The notes: a model not told the origin generated them from the sequence alone. 64,000 bases of DNA from Aquabacter sp040049275 (GCF_040049275.1 NZ_JBDZDT010000003.1:1-64000), one strand, 5' to 3'; shown: positions 16,774 to 26,534, numbered from the stretch's first letter. Numbers and translations: made by a program.

Positions 16774-18195
16774 GTGACGACACGCAGGGGAAACCCTCCA
16801 GGCCATTCAAGAAGGACGAAAGGCTCCTTTCAGAGCAGTATTATTCTATACACAACGTGCGTCATTTCTTTCTGCGTCCTGTTCAAGGAAATCACCGGAA
16901 GCCAGACGCTGCTGTATGTCGGGGCGCTGAATTTCTCCATCCACGATGTGATTTTCCTGTCCACCGTGGCGTGCCTCATCGCCCTGTTAAAGAAGATAAA
17001 GCTCAACGCCATATCCTTGATCATCATCGCGCTTGTCGCGATAACTCTGGCGGGCTTTCTGAGGGGGCTTCTGGTCTCCCCCTATGACGCGGTTTTTGCC
17101 CTGCGCTCCACCGGGGCTTTCATTGTTTTGCTGGTGATATCCGTCCTTCTGCCGGATGAAGGTCGCATCTTTGCTGATATTCGCCGCGTCGTCATTGTTT
17201 CCAGCATCATCCTTGCAAGTCTCGTCGCGCTGCGCTCCATATTTGGCGCCAGCCTGTTCATCACCGACGACATCATCCGCGAAGTCGATATCAATGATGG
17301 CGGCCGGGCATTGACCTCGGCGGGCGCACTATGGCTTGCATTCGGCGGGATCTTCGCTGCCGAAAGAGCCATAGCGCCCCGGCAGGGCCCCCATGTCAGG
17401 CTGAACTACGGCATCATCCTCCTGGTTCTTTGCGTTGCACTAGTTGCGAGCGGCCAGGGAACGGCGAATGCGGCGGGACTTCTGTCCATTCTTCTCGTGC
17501 TCGCCATTGCCCCGGGTCCATCCCGGGAGCTCCGGGTCGCCGCCATCGGCACGATGACCCTCCTTGGCCTCGTGATCGTGACCGCCTCGGACCTTCTGAC
17601 CTACGATTCCCTGGAGCATCTGCTCCCGAGCGGCATGGAGAACTGGCTGCTCCGGCGTTCCGCAAATCTGGAGACACGACAGGAAATATGGGCAGGCCTC
17701 ATGGTCGACTTCGACAGCTGGCCCTGGATCTCGCAATATTTCGGCCTGCCCATGGGGGAGCGTCCGACGATTTTCATTTCGTTGTGGGGCGGCATCTATT
17801 GGGAGCTCGGCGTACACAGCATGTATTACGGCTATCTGGCGGTGGCCGGCCTGGTGGGCGTTACCCTCTATGTTCTTCTTCTGGGCCTGACCGCATTCGG
17901 CAATCTCACCCGCCTCAAGAAGACGCCGAGCAACCCATACCTGCCCGGCCCCAGCGTGGGCTTGGCTCTGACGATGATGTGCGCCGTATTCGGCTATAGC
18001 TACGATTTGCGGAACGAGCAGGGGCTGATGCTCGCGCTTGCCATTGCCAGCTCAACCAAGAGCGCCCCCTCCAGAAGGATGCTTCAACCCGTCGGCCCCA
18101 AGCGGGCCGGTGACCTCCTCCCATCTCGAATGAAAGCGGCAATGCCCGAGACTGCGGACGTGAGATCAAGGTTCGGTCGCGGAGAGGTCTCGTGA
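16774..18195 (+). CDS. O-antigen/exopolysaccharide polymerase-like membrane protein (Wzy candidate 1)
   Basis: A 473-residue polytopic membrane protein with about ten to eleven hydrophobic segments, for example IILYTTCVISFCVLF, VIFLSTVACLIALL and AISLIIIALVAITLAGFL. A long soluble loop follows the segment near ITDDIIREVDIND, as in Wzy polymerases, which join undecaprenyl-linked repeat units on the periplasmic side. Sequence conservation in this family is low, so the call rests on topology and its place between glycosyltransferase genes. Its GC is lower than that of its neighbours. A second candidate lies at 28029. Confidence 0.68.
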   Translation: MTTRRGNPPGHSRRTKGSFQSSIILYTTCVISFCVLFKEITGSQTLLYVGALNFSIHDVIFLSTVACLIALLKKIKLNAISLIIIALVAITLAGFLRGLLVSPYDAVFALRSTGAFIVLLVISVLLPDEGRIFADIRRVVIVSSIILASLVALRSIFGASLFITDDIIREVDINDGGRALTSAGALWLAFGGIFAAERAIAPRQGPHVRLNYGIILLVLCVALVASGQGTANAAGLLSILLVLAIAPGPSRELRVAAIGTMTLLGLVIVTASDLLTYDSLEHLLPSGMENWLLRRSANLETRQEIWAGLMVDFDSWPWISQYFGLPMGERPTIFISLWGGIYWELGVHSMYYGYLAVAGLVGVTLYVLLLGLTAFGNLTRLKKTPSNPYLPGPSVGLALTMMCAVFGYSYDLRNEQGLMLALAIASSTKSAPSRRMLQPVGPKRAGDLLPSRMKAAMPETADVRSRFGRGEVS

Positions 18196-19247
18196 GACTG
18201 TTGCACCTGCCCAACGAGCTGAGCAGCACAGACCCCGCCAAGATGGAGCTGAGCGCCCGCAACGCATTCAAGCACCTTCACCTGAAAGGCTCCATTTCTC
18301 ATCTTCATACCTATAGTTATATAGAACGGCTTAATAAGAACCCGGACTACGGCGCCTTTCGCGCCGAATTGCTGAGTGAAATCGAAGCCTTCAAACCGGA
18401 CATCATCTTTGTTCAGCACGTGACCAGGCGTCCGCTGGACAAGGACTTATGGAGAGACGCCCTAAAGCGGGCCCCGATGGCAACGCTTGCCTATCAGGAC
18501 GGGGATGCCTACGGCCGCCTTGTAAAGAAGATCGACGAGCCCATGCGGCACATCCTGGGTGCCTCCCACCTCAACTTCGTGGTGAGCCTCGGCTACGTGG
18601 CAGATCAGTTTTCCAAGTTGAGCAATGGAAAGGTATTTTACATGCCGCATTGCTTCGATAAAATGAGATTTCCCATTGCGCCGCCAAATACTGAAAAGAA
18701 ATACGACATCATCGCTGTTGGAAATGCGTGGCGCAGAGCGCGACTGAAATTCCTGTTCCTTCCCGGCGGCCGCACGCGATACAAATTGTTCAAGGCGCTC
18801 TCGCAAGCTTACGGGGAGAGGTTTGCGCTGCACGGTGCAGGCTGGGAGAAACTCCGGTCTTCGAAAGGCCCGCTGCCGTATCTGGAACAGCATGATGCGG
18901 TTCGAGAAGCGCGCGTATCAGTGCATTGGAACAACTTTCCGCATCTTCCTTATTATTTCTCAGACAGGGTTCCCATATTTCTTGCCGCGGGCGTCCCCCA
19001 TGTCACATCCTACCAGCCGGGATACGAGCATATCTTCTCTGGCTGCCGTGGATTCTACACGGGCAAGACCCCGAAAGAGGTGGCCGAATGCGTGTCGTGG
19101 CTGCTGAGCCGCCCGGATGAGCACCTGTGGGAGGAAGGGCTGGCCGCCCAGCAATGGGTGAAGGACAATCTGGAAGCGGACATCGTGTATGCGCGCGCCT
19201 TCGCGCAATGCCGGGACGTGCATTTGGAACGGCAGTCGAAACGGTGA
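18192..19247 (+). CDS. CgeB-like glycosyltransferase
   Basis: A 351-residue protein starting at a GTG that overlaps the preceding stop (GTGA). The second half has the GT-B pattern of CgeB/family 1_2 transferases: KYDIIAVGNAWRRARLKFL, RFALHGAGWEK, VREARVSVHWNNF, then RVPIFLAAGVPHVTSYQPGYE. It probably adds a sugar to the lipid-linked repeat. The gene is AT-richer than the surrounding genes, which suggests separate acquisition within the locus. Confidence 0.75.
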   Translation: MRLLHLPNELSSTDPAKMELSARNAFKHLHLKGSISHLHTYSYIERLNKNPDYGAFRAELLSEIEAFKPDIIFVQHVTRRPLDKDLWRDALKRAPMATLAYQDGDAYGRLVKKIDEPMRHILGASHLNFVVSLGYVADQFSKLSNGKVFYMPHCFDKMRFPIAPPNTEKKYDIIAVGNAWRRARLKFLFLPGGRTRYKLFKALSQAYGERFALHGAGWEKLRSSKGPLPYLEQHDAVREARVSVHWNNFPHLPYYFSDRVPIFLAAGVPHVTSYQPGYEHIFSGCRGFYTGKTPKEVAECVSWLLSRPDEHLWEEGLAAQQWVKDNLEADIVYARAFAQCRDVHLERQSKR

Positions 19248-20716
19248 GCGAGCCGCTGACACGGCGCGCCGTTTCCGCCGTCCGGATCACGGTGCTCGCC
19301 AGCATTGCCGGCATGCTTGTCCAGGGGCTCATCCTGGTTGTTCTCGCGCGCCTTCTGACGCCGGAAGACTATGGCCTGTTCGCGCTGGCGGCGTCGATTT
19401 CCAGGCTGTCGAGCGCGCTCGTCCTGGGAAGCCTGGAACGGCTGCTGACCGTTGGCCCCGATGATCGGCGCGCTGCAGCGCCTGCGGTCCTGCACACCCT
19501 TCTCGTCGCCGCAGCCTCGGCCATCGGCCTTGCGGCCCATTGGCTGGTGAGCTGGCTCGGCGGGTTTCCGCACCACGAATGGCTGGCGCTCGTGGTTCTT
19601 GCCGCCAGTTTTCCGGGCGCATTTGTGGTGGGGGCCAGAGCGACGCTGCGGCGCCAGTTGCAGTTCAGGCCCATCGTGCTGGGGGATCTTTCCGGCCAGA
19701 TCCTCGGCACCGGCCTCGTCGCCGTCCTGTGCGCCTTTGCGGGCTGGGGCGCCTATGCGCTCGCCGCCGGAGCCCTCGTCCAGGCGCTCGTCTCCGCCGC
19801 CTATGTCGGCCTCGCCGCCCGCCATCCTTTCGACTTGCGCATCGATCTTGCGGAACTGGTGAAGCTCCTGAAGCAGCTCTGGCTCACCGCGCAGATGACG
19901 GCGTCCGAGATCGCAAATGCGCAGATCCCCTCGCTTCTCGTGCCGGCTTTGCTTGGCGTGGCGCAGCTGGGTCTTTTCAACCGGATCTATGCCTTGATCC
20001 AGCTGCCGGTGGAGATTTCCGTCAACGCGCTGACGCGGGTGCTGATCTCCGGCCTCGTGCTGGTGAAGGAGGACCGCGAGCGGCTCCTGCGTGCGTTCCG
20101 GAAGGTCGTCACGCTCACCACCGCCCTTGCTTCGCCGGTGGCCGCCGGCATGATCGCCTGCCGCCATGACCTCGTCGGGGTGGTTCTCGGGCCGCAATGG
20201 CTTGAGGGCGCGCAACTGGTGCCGTTCCTCGCCGTGTCTACTTGGGCGATCATGACCGGCGTCATCTTCAGCATCCTCAACGAAGCCGCCCAGCTGTTCC
20301 GGGAGAAGACCCGCATCCAGGTCGTGAGCACGCTGGCCTTGGTGGTTGCCATGGCAGGCGGCGCCGTCCTTTTCGGGCTTGCCGGGGCCGCAGCCGGAAT
20401 GGCCGCCGCAAGCCTTCTGTGGCTTGTCCTCTCCATGCACTGCGCCGGGCAGCGGCTAGAGACGGGCCTCTGGGAGATGGCGGGATGGATGCGTCCGGGC
20501 GCCGTCGCGGCCCTGTTATCCGGCGCCGTGGGCTGGAGCGTGTCGCAGGCCGCGAGCGGCCCGATTTCAATGCCCCTGAGCCTTGCATTGGAAGTGGCCG
20601 CCTGCGGCCTTGCGACGGTCGCCTATTACGGCCTGTTCCACAGAGGGCTCCTTCTGGACATTCTCGGCCATCTCGGGATGCCTTCCTCTCTGGAGAAGGC
20701 CCGCGCCGCGCCATGA
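19244..20716 (+). CDS. Polysaccharide flippase (Wzx family)
   Basis: A 490-residue multi-pass membrane protein of the MOP flippase superfamily. It begins SEPLTRRAVSAVRITVLASI with the usual amphipathic lead-in, then LARLLTPEDYGLFALAASI, the signature region of polysaccharide exporters. Some twelve to fourteen hydrophobic segments follow. It should flip the undecaprenyl-diphosphate-linked repeat unit to the periplasmic face for the polymerase. The start is GTG 19244, overlapping the previous stop by four bases; ATG 19208 is an alternative. Confidence 0.88.
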   Translation: MSEPLTRRAVSAVRITVLASIAGMLVQGLILVVLARLLTPEDYGLFALAASISRLSSALVLGSLERLLTVGPDDRRAAAPAVLHTLLVAAASAIGLAAHWLVSWLGGFPHHEWLALVVLAASFPGAFVVGARATLRRQLQFRPIVLGDLSGQILGTGLVAVLCAFAGWGAYALAAGALVQALVSAAYVGLAARHPFDLRIDLAELVKLLKQLWLTAQMTASEIANAQIPSLLVPALLGVAQLGLFNRIYALIQLPVEISVNALTRVLISGLVLVKEDRERLLRAFRKVVTLTTALASPVAAGMIACRHDLVGVVLGPQWLEGAQLVPFLAVSTWAIMTGVIFSILNEAAQLFREKTRIQVVSTLALVVAMAGGAVLFGLAGAAAGMAAASLLWLVLSMHCAGQRLETGLWEMAGWMRPGAVAALLSGAVGWSVSQAASGPISMPLSLALEVAACGLATVAYYGLFHRGLLLDILGHLGMPSSLEKARAAP

Positions 20717-21918
20717 AAATCCTTCTGGTCCATAACCGCTACCAGCGGGTCGGCGGCGAGGACGTAGTCTTTGAGACGGAGCGCGACGTTCTGAAAGCCG
20801 GCGGCCATGAGGTCGCGACGCTGGAGGTGTCGAACACGCAGATCAGCGGTTCGTGGGCGGCGCTCGGCGCAGCCGCCGGCGCGGTCCACAGCCCGCAGGG
20901 CCGCGCCCTCATGCGCCACGCCATCGCCGATGCGCGGCCGGATGTCGTCCATGTGCATAATTTCTTTCCCCTGCTGAGCCCGTCCATCTTCGGCGCCTGC
21001 GCGGCGGCGGGGGTGCCGGCGGTGTGGACCCTCCACAATTTCCGCGTGACATGCGCGAACGGCTTCCTGCTCAGGGACCTCAAGCCTTGCGAGGCCTGTG
21101 TCGGCCATCTGCCCTGGCGCGCCGTGCAGCACCGCTGCTATCGCGGTTCGCGTGCCGGCTCGGCGGCGGTCGCCGCCATGATCGGCATCCATCGCAGCAT
21201 CGGCACATGGCAGCGATACGTGGCGCGCTACATCGCCCTCACCGCGTTCGCCCGCGACATCTTCATCCGCGCTGGCCTCCCCGCCGCCCGCATCGCGGTG
21301 AAGCCCAACTTCATCGCCGATCCATCAGGCCTTATCGGCCCGGCCGCCATCCGCAACGGCTTTGTCTTCGTGGGACGGCTCAGCCCGGAGAAGGGCGTTT
21401 CCACCCTTCTCGAAGCCTGGCGGGACAATCCCCGCCCGCTGGCGATCGTGGGCGATGGGCCTCTGGCGCACGAAGTCGCCGCCGCGGCCGCCCTCAACCC
21501 CGCAATCCGCTATCTCGGCGGCGGGCTTTCCCGATCCGAAATGTTCGCGGCGGTGGCCTCGGCCGAAGCCCTCATCCTGCCCTCGGTCTGGTATGAGAAC
21601 TTTCCCCTGTCGCTGGTGGAGGCGATGGCGCTCGCGACGCCGGTCATCGCATCGAACCTCGGGGCGCTGCCCGACATCGTCGCCGATGGCATGAACGGCC
21701 TGCTGTTCCCGCCGGGAGACGCGCTGGCCCTGCGGCGCCTGACGGATGATTTTGCGGGGCGGGACAGGCCATACAAGCACCGGCTCGGCGCGCAGGCGCG
21801 CAGCACCTATGAGCGCGCCCTGTCGCCGGAGGTGGGGTTCGCCGCGCTGATGGACATCTACCGTTCCGTGGTTGCCGACCATCACGCTGTTCGAAGGGAA
21901 CAGACCCCGCTCCAGTGA
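20713..21918 (+). CDS. Glycosyltransferase family 4 protein
   Basis: A 401-residue GT-B enzyme whose ATG overlaps the flippase stop. The start MKILLVHNRYQRVGGEDVVF is the acceptor-side motif common in family 4. The donor half shows NGFVFVGRLSPEKGVSTLLEAW, then ILPSVWYENFPLSLVEAMALATPVIAS with the conserved Glu-x7-Glu. A Cys-rich insert, CANGFLLRDLKPCEACVG with a nearby HRC, occurs in a subgroup of these enzymes. It is one of four family 4 enzymes in the locus. Confidence 0.92.
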   Translation: MKILLVHNRYQRVGGEDVVFETERDVLKAGGHEVATLEVSNTQISGSWAALGAAAGAVHSPQGRALMRHAIADARPDVVHVHNFFPLLSPSIFGACAAAGVPAVWTLHNFRVTCANGFLLRDLKPCEACVGHLPWRAVQHRCYRGSRAGSAAVAAMIGIHRSIGTWQRYVARYIALTAFARDIFIRAGLPAARIAVKPNFIADPSGLIGPAAIRNGFVFVGRLSPEKGVSTLLEAWRDNPRPLAIVGDGPLAHEVAAAAALNPAIRYLGGGLSRSEMFAAVASAEALILPSVWYENFPLSLVEAMALATPVIASNLGALPDIVADGMNGLLFPPGDALALRRLTDDFAGRDRPYKHRLGAQARSTYERALSPEVGFAALMDIYRSVVADHHAVRREQTPLQ

Positions 21919-21961
21919 CGGGACAATGCCGGCTGCGTACAGGTTTCAGGGGGGAATGGAC

Positions 21962-22777
21962 ATGCAGATCAAACCCGTGCTTCGCGCCGTCCGCGCCTCG
22001 CCGATCGGGCCTTATGTGAACATTCCCCGGCGCGCCTTTCGCTCCATACCCCTGGCGAGCCAGCCGCTCGTACGCATGGTCAAATGGCTGTTCACGTCGC
22101 GCGAAGACACGAATTTCACCTACTCGCTGACGGACCTCAACCAACACTATCTGGCCCACTTCATTGCTCTTGCGACCCATGTGGATATCGAAGTTGTCGA
22201 GACCTATTTCTCAGAACTTCTGAACGAAGCGCAGCTGCGGGACCATATCCTGGGCCATGTCGCCCGCTATCGCTCCACGGCCGACATGCGGGTCGATTTT
22301 GGCCGGCGACTGGGATGGTACGCCCTGGCCCGCATCGTAAAGCCCGCCTTGATCGTCGAGACGGGCGTGGACAAGGGCCTCGGGTCCGTCGTGCTCTGCG
22401 CGGCCTTGCTGAAGAATGGCCATGGGCGGTTTGTGGGCACCGACATCAATCCCGCGGCGGGGCGCTTCCTCGATGGCCCCTATGCGGAGGTTGGGAAAGT
22501 CGCCTATGGCGACAGCATCGAGACCCTGGCAACGCTCGATCAGATTGGCCTCTTCATCAATGACAGCGACCATTCCTCCGCCTATGAGGCGGCCGAATAC
22601 CGGGCCATCGCGCCCCTGCTTGCGCCCGGCGCTCTGGTGGTTTCGGACAATGCCCATGTCACGGACGAGCTCGCCCTCTGGTCGCGGCAGCATGGCCGCC
22701 GCTTCCTGTTCTGGCGCGAGGAACCCAAAGGCCACTGGCATCCCGGCGGCGGCCTTGGCATTTCCATTCCCTCCTGA
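21962..22777 (+). CDS. Class I SAM-dependent methyltransferase
   Basis: A 271-residue protein. ATG 21962 is preferred because CAGGGGGGA lies seven bases before it; ATG 21956 is too close to that site. IVETGVDKGLGSVVLCAALL is SAM-binding motif I, FVGTDINPAAG the second acidic motif, and INDSDHSSAYEAAEYRAIAPLLAPGALVVSDNAH matches the Methyltransf_24-type fold. It probably O-methylates a sugar hydroxyl of the repeat unit. No signal peptide is apparent. Confidence 0.83.
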   Translation: MQIKPVLRAVRASPIGPYVNIPRRAFRSIPLASQPLVRMVKWLFTSREDTNFTYSLTDLNQHYLAHFIALATHVDIEVVETYFSELLNEAQLRDHILGHVARYRSTADMRVDFGRRLGWYALARIVKPALIVETGVDKGLGSVVLCAALLKNGHGRFVGTDINPAAGRFLDGPYAEVGKVAYGDSIETLATLDQIGLFINDSDHSSAYEAAEYRAIAPLLAPGALVVSDNAHVTDELALWSRQHGRRFLFWREEPKGHWHPGGGLGISIPS

Positions 22778-22801
22778 GACCGGCGCGGAGGGGGCGCTCA
22801 G

Positions 22802-23947
22802 ATGCTGAAGATCCTGCACGTGGTCACGAGCTTCGGCATGGGAGGCGCCGAGCGGGTGGCATTCTCGCTCGCGACCGAGCTTGCGCGGCATCACGATGTC
22901 CTGGTGGTGGGTATCTTCGGGGTGCAGCCTGCGTACGAGACCATTCGGCAGGAGAATTTGCGGCTGCTGGCGGCGGGCGGGGTGAAGACCATCGAGATCG
23001 GCCTGCGCGGGAAAGGACCGCAGATGCTGGGCGCCCTCGCAAGGCTTGGCCGCGCCATCCGGAACTTCGGTCCGCACATCGTGCACAGTCATACGGACAT
23101 TCCGGATTTCTTCGTCAGCCTTGTGCGCCGCGCGATGCCGTTCACCCAGGCGCGCACCATCCACAACACCGTTCTCTGGCCCGGCCGGACCATCATTCCG
23201 CGCATGGTCGAGGGGCGGTTTCGCGACGATCTGGTGGTGTGCGTGGGTGAAGGCGCAAAGGTCGCCTACCTCGCGCTGAGAGCCCGACTCGGCCTGCCCG
23301 CCTCGAACTTCGTCGACGTCGTGCCCAACGGCATCGTCCCGCCGGAGGAGAGCGACCTGCGAGCGAAAGCGCAGGCGGAGACAATCCTCGGCCTCGCGCC
23401 CGACCGGCTCCGCCTGGGCTTTGTCGGGCGGATGGACCGCCAGAAGGGCCTCGACCTCCTGCTGGATGCAGTTGAGCGCCTCGAGGGAGGCGCGCGTCAG
23501 ATCGAGGTCCACGTCATCGGCGATGGTCCGGAGCGGAACGCCCTGGAAGCACGGGCGGCTGGGCTACCCGTGCGCTTTCACGGCGCGCGGGCGGATGCAC
23601 GCCGCCTCATGGCCGCCTTCGACCTGATGATCGTCCCGTCGCGCTATGAAGGCTTTCCCACCGTCGCCCTGGAAGCCCGCATGGCCGGTGTCCCCACACT
23701 GATGTCGGACGCACCCGGCATATGCGACGTGCCGACCACCCACGAGATGCTGCGGGTTCCGGCGGAGGACCCCGCCGCCCTCACCCACGCGCTGCGTCTC
23801 TGCCTGGAAAAGCTGCCCGAACTGAACGCCGGCGCGGAAGCGCAGATATCCGCCGCGCAGCAGGCCTATTCCGCAGCGCGCATGGCGCGGGATTATGAAG
23901 CCCTTTACGGCACGTATCTCGCGCGCGACAGCGGAGCCAGGCCATGA
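22802..23947 (+). CDS. Glycosyltransferase family 4 protein
   Basis: A 381-residue GT-B transferase. MLKILHVVTSFGMGGAERVA is the typical acceptor-domain start. The donor domain has LGFVGRMDRQKGLDLLLDAV and MIVPSRYEGFPTVALEARMAGVPTLMSDAPG. Its stop overlaps the start of the next gene (ATGA), so the two are translationally coupled. The sugar specificity is unknown. Confidence 0.92.
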   Translation: MLKILHVVTSFGMGGAERVAFSLATELARHHDVLVVGIFGVQPAYETIRQENLRLLAAGGVKTIEIGLRGKGPQMLGALARLGRAIRNFGPHIVHSHTDIPDFFVSLVRRAMPFTQARTIHNTVLWPGRTIIPRMVEGRFRDDLVVCVGEGAKVAYLALRARLGLPASNFVDVVPNGIVPPEESDLRAKAQAETILGLAPDRLRLGFVGRMDRQKGLDLLLDAVERLEGGARQIEVHVIGDGPERNALEARAAGLPVRFHGARADARRLMAAFDLMIVPSRYEGFPTVALEARMAGVPTLMSDAPGICDVPTTHEMLRVPAEDPAALTHALRLCLEKLPELNAGAEAQISAAQQAYSAARMARDYEALYGTYLARDSGARP

Positions 23948-25080
23948 GGGTCAGCTTCCTCAGCCTCGTGGTCAATTCCTATCGCGTGCGCTTCCACGCG
24001 CTGGTGCAGGAGCATCTCGCCCGCAGCGGCATCGACTATGTGGTGGCGGCCGGGCGCCCTCCGGCGAACCTGCGCTCGACGGCGGATTCGGTGCTTCTGC
24101 CGCACTATTGCGAGGTGAAGACTGTCTATGTGGACATTCTCGGGAAGCAGTCGGTCGTTCAAGCCCTGCCGAAGCCGATCCTGCAATCGGACCTTCTGAT
24201 CATCCCCCAGGAGAACAAGGTTCTCACGAACTATTTTCTCCAGTCGCTTCACCGTTCCCCCCGCCGGAAGATCGCGTTCTGGGGCCATGGCCGCAATTTC
24301 CAGGCAGCAGATCCCGGCAGCCGCGGCGAGCGGTGGAAGCGCTTCTGGGCCACCCGGGTGGACTGGTGGTTCGCCTATACGGAGGAAGGCGGGCGCCACA
24401 TCGCTTCCCTGGGCTTTCCGCCGGATCGCATCACGGTGTTCAACAATGCGATCGATACAGGCGAGGCGGCGCGCCTTTCCGCCGCCGTCACGCCCGAGCG
24501 GCTTGCCGCAAGGCGGGCGGAGTTGGACCTCCTCGGCAGCCATATCGCGATCTTCGTCGGGGGCCTTTACCCGGAAAAACGCCTGGACTTCGTCATCGCC
24601 GCCGCGGACCGGATACGGGCCCTCATCCCTGATTTCGAGCTGATCATCGTCGGCGGGGGTGTCGATGCGCCGGTCGCGGCCAGGGCCGCATCCACCCGAC
24701 CCTGGCTCAAGGTGACGGGGCCGCGCTTCGGCGCCGACAAGGCGGAGCTGATGGCGCTGGCGAAAGCGTTTCTGATGCCCGGGCTCGTGGGCCTTGCGGT
24801 GCTGGACGCAGGCGCCGCAGGGCTGCCGGTCGTCACCACCGACTATCCCTTTCACAGCCCCGAAATCGCCTACATGGACGATGGGACGAGCGGCCTCGTC
24901 GCGCGCCCGTGGACCAGCGCGGACGCTTACGCGAAGGCGGTCGGGGATCTCCTGAGGGGCGATCCGGCCCGGCTGGCCGGCTTGTCCCGCGGCGCCAGGC
25001 AGATCGCCGCGACCTATACCATAGAGGACATGGCGGGGCGCTTTTCGGAAGGTGTCCTGAAGGCGCTGGAACGCCGGTAG
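23944..25080 (+). CDS. Glycosyltransferase family 4-like protein
   Basis: A 378-residue GT-B protein. The donor half shows IAIFVGGLYPEKRLDFVIAAAD, FELIIVGGG and FLMPGLVGLAVLDAGAAGLPVVTTDYPFHSPEIAYM. The N-terminal half is divergent and has a KIAFWGHGRNFQ segment seen in some capsule transferases. It closes the tightly packed glycosyltransferase block; a 190 bp gap follows. Confidence 0.86.
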   Translation: MRVSFLSLVVNSYRVRFHALVQEHLARSGIDYVVAAGRPPANLRSTADSVLLPHYCEVKTVYVDILGKQSVVQALPKPILQSDLLIIPQENKVLTNYFLQSLHRSPRRKIAFWGHGRNFQAADPGSRGERWKRFWATRVDWWFAYTEEGGRHIASLGFPPDRITVFNNAIDTGEAARLSAAVTPERLAARRAELDLLGSHIAIFVGGLYPEKRLDFVIAAADRIRALIPDFELIIVGGGVDAPVAARAASTRPWLKVTGPRFGADKAELMALAKAFLMPGLVGLAVLDAGAAGLPVVTTDYPFHSPEIAYMDDGTSGLVARPWTSADAYAKAVGDLLRGDPARLAGLSRGARQIAATYTIEDMAGRFSEGVLKALERR

Positions 25081-25268
25081 ACATTGGCTACCGCCTGAAG
25101 GTCCCGGCAGCGCGAACCACACCAATAACGCGCATTGCCCTCTCGATTGGCTGCAAAAACCGCGTGGAATATTACCCCGCACCCCGCTACGGACTTAAAA
25201 CTTACATACAACACGCGTACGTGCTTTCGGCTGAGCCGATGCCGGGATTGGGCTGGGGGGCGCGCTTC

Positions 25269-25790
25269 ATGCAATGGGCATTCCGTTCCGTGTTTTTCGC
25301 CGCCTTGGCATTGGCCTTGTGCGGCCTCGCGCAGAATGCGTCGGCCCAGGCCATCACCGTCACCAGCGCGGCCGCTGCGCGTGCGCAGGTGGTGCTGATG
25401 TTCGCCACCGCCGCCACCCGATACAATGCGCCGTGCCTGCCGGAATTCAGCCGCACGCCCGTCACGCGGCCCCCCGTCCCGGGCACACCCTGCGTGTCCG
25501 ACGCCGACCGCGCAGCCATCGTGCATGATCTTGCGAACCAGTTGGCGGCCTTCGCGGTTGCCAATCCACAATTCGCCAACGACATCGCCAACGCCGTGAT
25601 GCTGCAGCCGGACAGCCGGCTGCGCACCGCCGTTCTGAATGCATTGCCCGATGCCTTCAGCACCGCTTCCATCGGCACGGCGGGGCAGGCCGCCGCGCTG
25701 AGCTTCCTGAACAGCATGAGCGCGAATGTGCAGGCCGGCGTGATCGCCACCGGTGGCGGCCGCGCCGCCATCGTGCTGAGCCCCCACTGA
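25269..25790 (+). CDS. Secreted small protein of unknown function
   Basis: A 173-residue protein with a clear signal peptide: FRSVFFAALALALCGLAQNASAQA, cleavage after ASA. ATG 25269 has GGGGGG about eight bases upstream. The mature protein is Ala-rich and helical, with two Cys (in APCLPEF and TPCVSDADR) that could form a disulfide around a Pro-rich loop, and ends in a GGGRAAIVLSPH tail. I do not recognise a family. Its place directly before the export lipoprotein gene suggests a periplasmic or surface role in polysaccharide export or retention; this is inference. Confidence 0.72.
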   Translation: MQWAFRSVFFAALALALCGLAQNASAQAITVTSAAAARAQVVLMFATAATRYNAPCLPEFSRTPVTRPPVPGTPCVSDADRAAIVHDLANQLAAFAVANPQFANDIANAVMLQPDSRLRTAVLNALPDAFSTASIGTAGQAAALSFLNSMSANVQAGVIATGGGRAAIVLSPH

Positions 25791-25831
25791 GGCTGCTGTC
25801 TCGGGGTCGCGTATCTGATGCCCGAAAACAT

Positions 25832-26491
25832 TTGGTGAGTCGTTTGCTGAGAGCTTCGCTTGCTCTGCTTGAAGGCGCCCTGCGAACCGCGAGGGGCAGC
25901 CGAGCCGGTCAATGGACGGGGAGGCCGCGTGCGGTCCTCTGCATGATGTTCGCAATGGCCCTTTCGGCGTGCTCCAGCGCGAGCATGACCAATGCCCCCA
26001 CCGCGACGGCCGAGGAGGCGAGCCTTCCGGCGACGGCGCTGGCCCTCTCGCCGGGGGACACCATCCGGATCACGGTGTTCAACGAGGCCCAGCTCACCGG
26101 CACCTACCAGATCGATGACGATGGCTTCGTCTCCCTGCCCCTCGCCGGCACGGTGAAGGCCGGCGGGATGACCCGGGTGGATTTCGAGCGCGTGCTCGCC
26201 TCGAAGCTGAAGGGCGAATATCTCACCAACCCGAAGATCACCGTCGAGATCGCGAGCTTCCGTCCCTATTTCATCCTCGGGGAAGTCGAGAAGCCCGGCC
26301 AGTACAGCTACACCAGCAATCTGAACGTGCTGAGCGCCATGGCGGTCGCCGGCGGCCCGACCTATCGCGCCAGCCAGAACGAAGTCCTGATCCAGCGCGG
26401 CGGGAAGGGGGACTTCAAGAAGTTCCCGCTGAGCCCGACGGTGATGATCTATCCGGGAGACCTCATCCGCGTTCCCGAGCGCTTCTTTTAG
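25832..26491 (+). CDS. Polysaccharide export lipoprotein (short OPX/Wza-like)
   Basis: A 219-residue protein starting at GTG 25832, with a lipobox ALSAC after a hydrophobic stretch at about residues 36-48. The polysaccharide export domain begins LSPGDTIRITVFNEAQLTGTYQID and reads DDGFVSLPLAGTVKAGG. A SLBB-type domain follows with FILGEVEKPGQYSYTSNLNVLSAMAVAGG. The protein stops right after YPGDLIRVPERFF, so it lacks the C-terminal helix with which Wza crosses the outer membrane. It probably needs a separate barrel, such as the product of 11370-12722. The N-terminal leader is long and its start is uncertain. Confidence 0.9.
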   Translation: MVSRLLRASLALLEGALRTARGSRAGQWTGRPRAVLCMMFAMALSACSSASMTNAPTATAEEASLPATALALSPGDTIRITVFNEAQLTGTYQIDDDGFVSLPLAGTVKAGGMTRVDFERVLASKLKGEYLTNPKITVEIASFRPYFILGEVEKPGQYSYTSNLNVLSAMAVAGGPTYRASQNEVLIQRGGKGDFKKFPLSPTVMIYPGDLIRVPERFF

Positions 26492-26534
26492 CTTTGTCAC
26501 CCCTCTTTCGACCGCATGACGCGGCCGAGGATAT

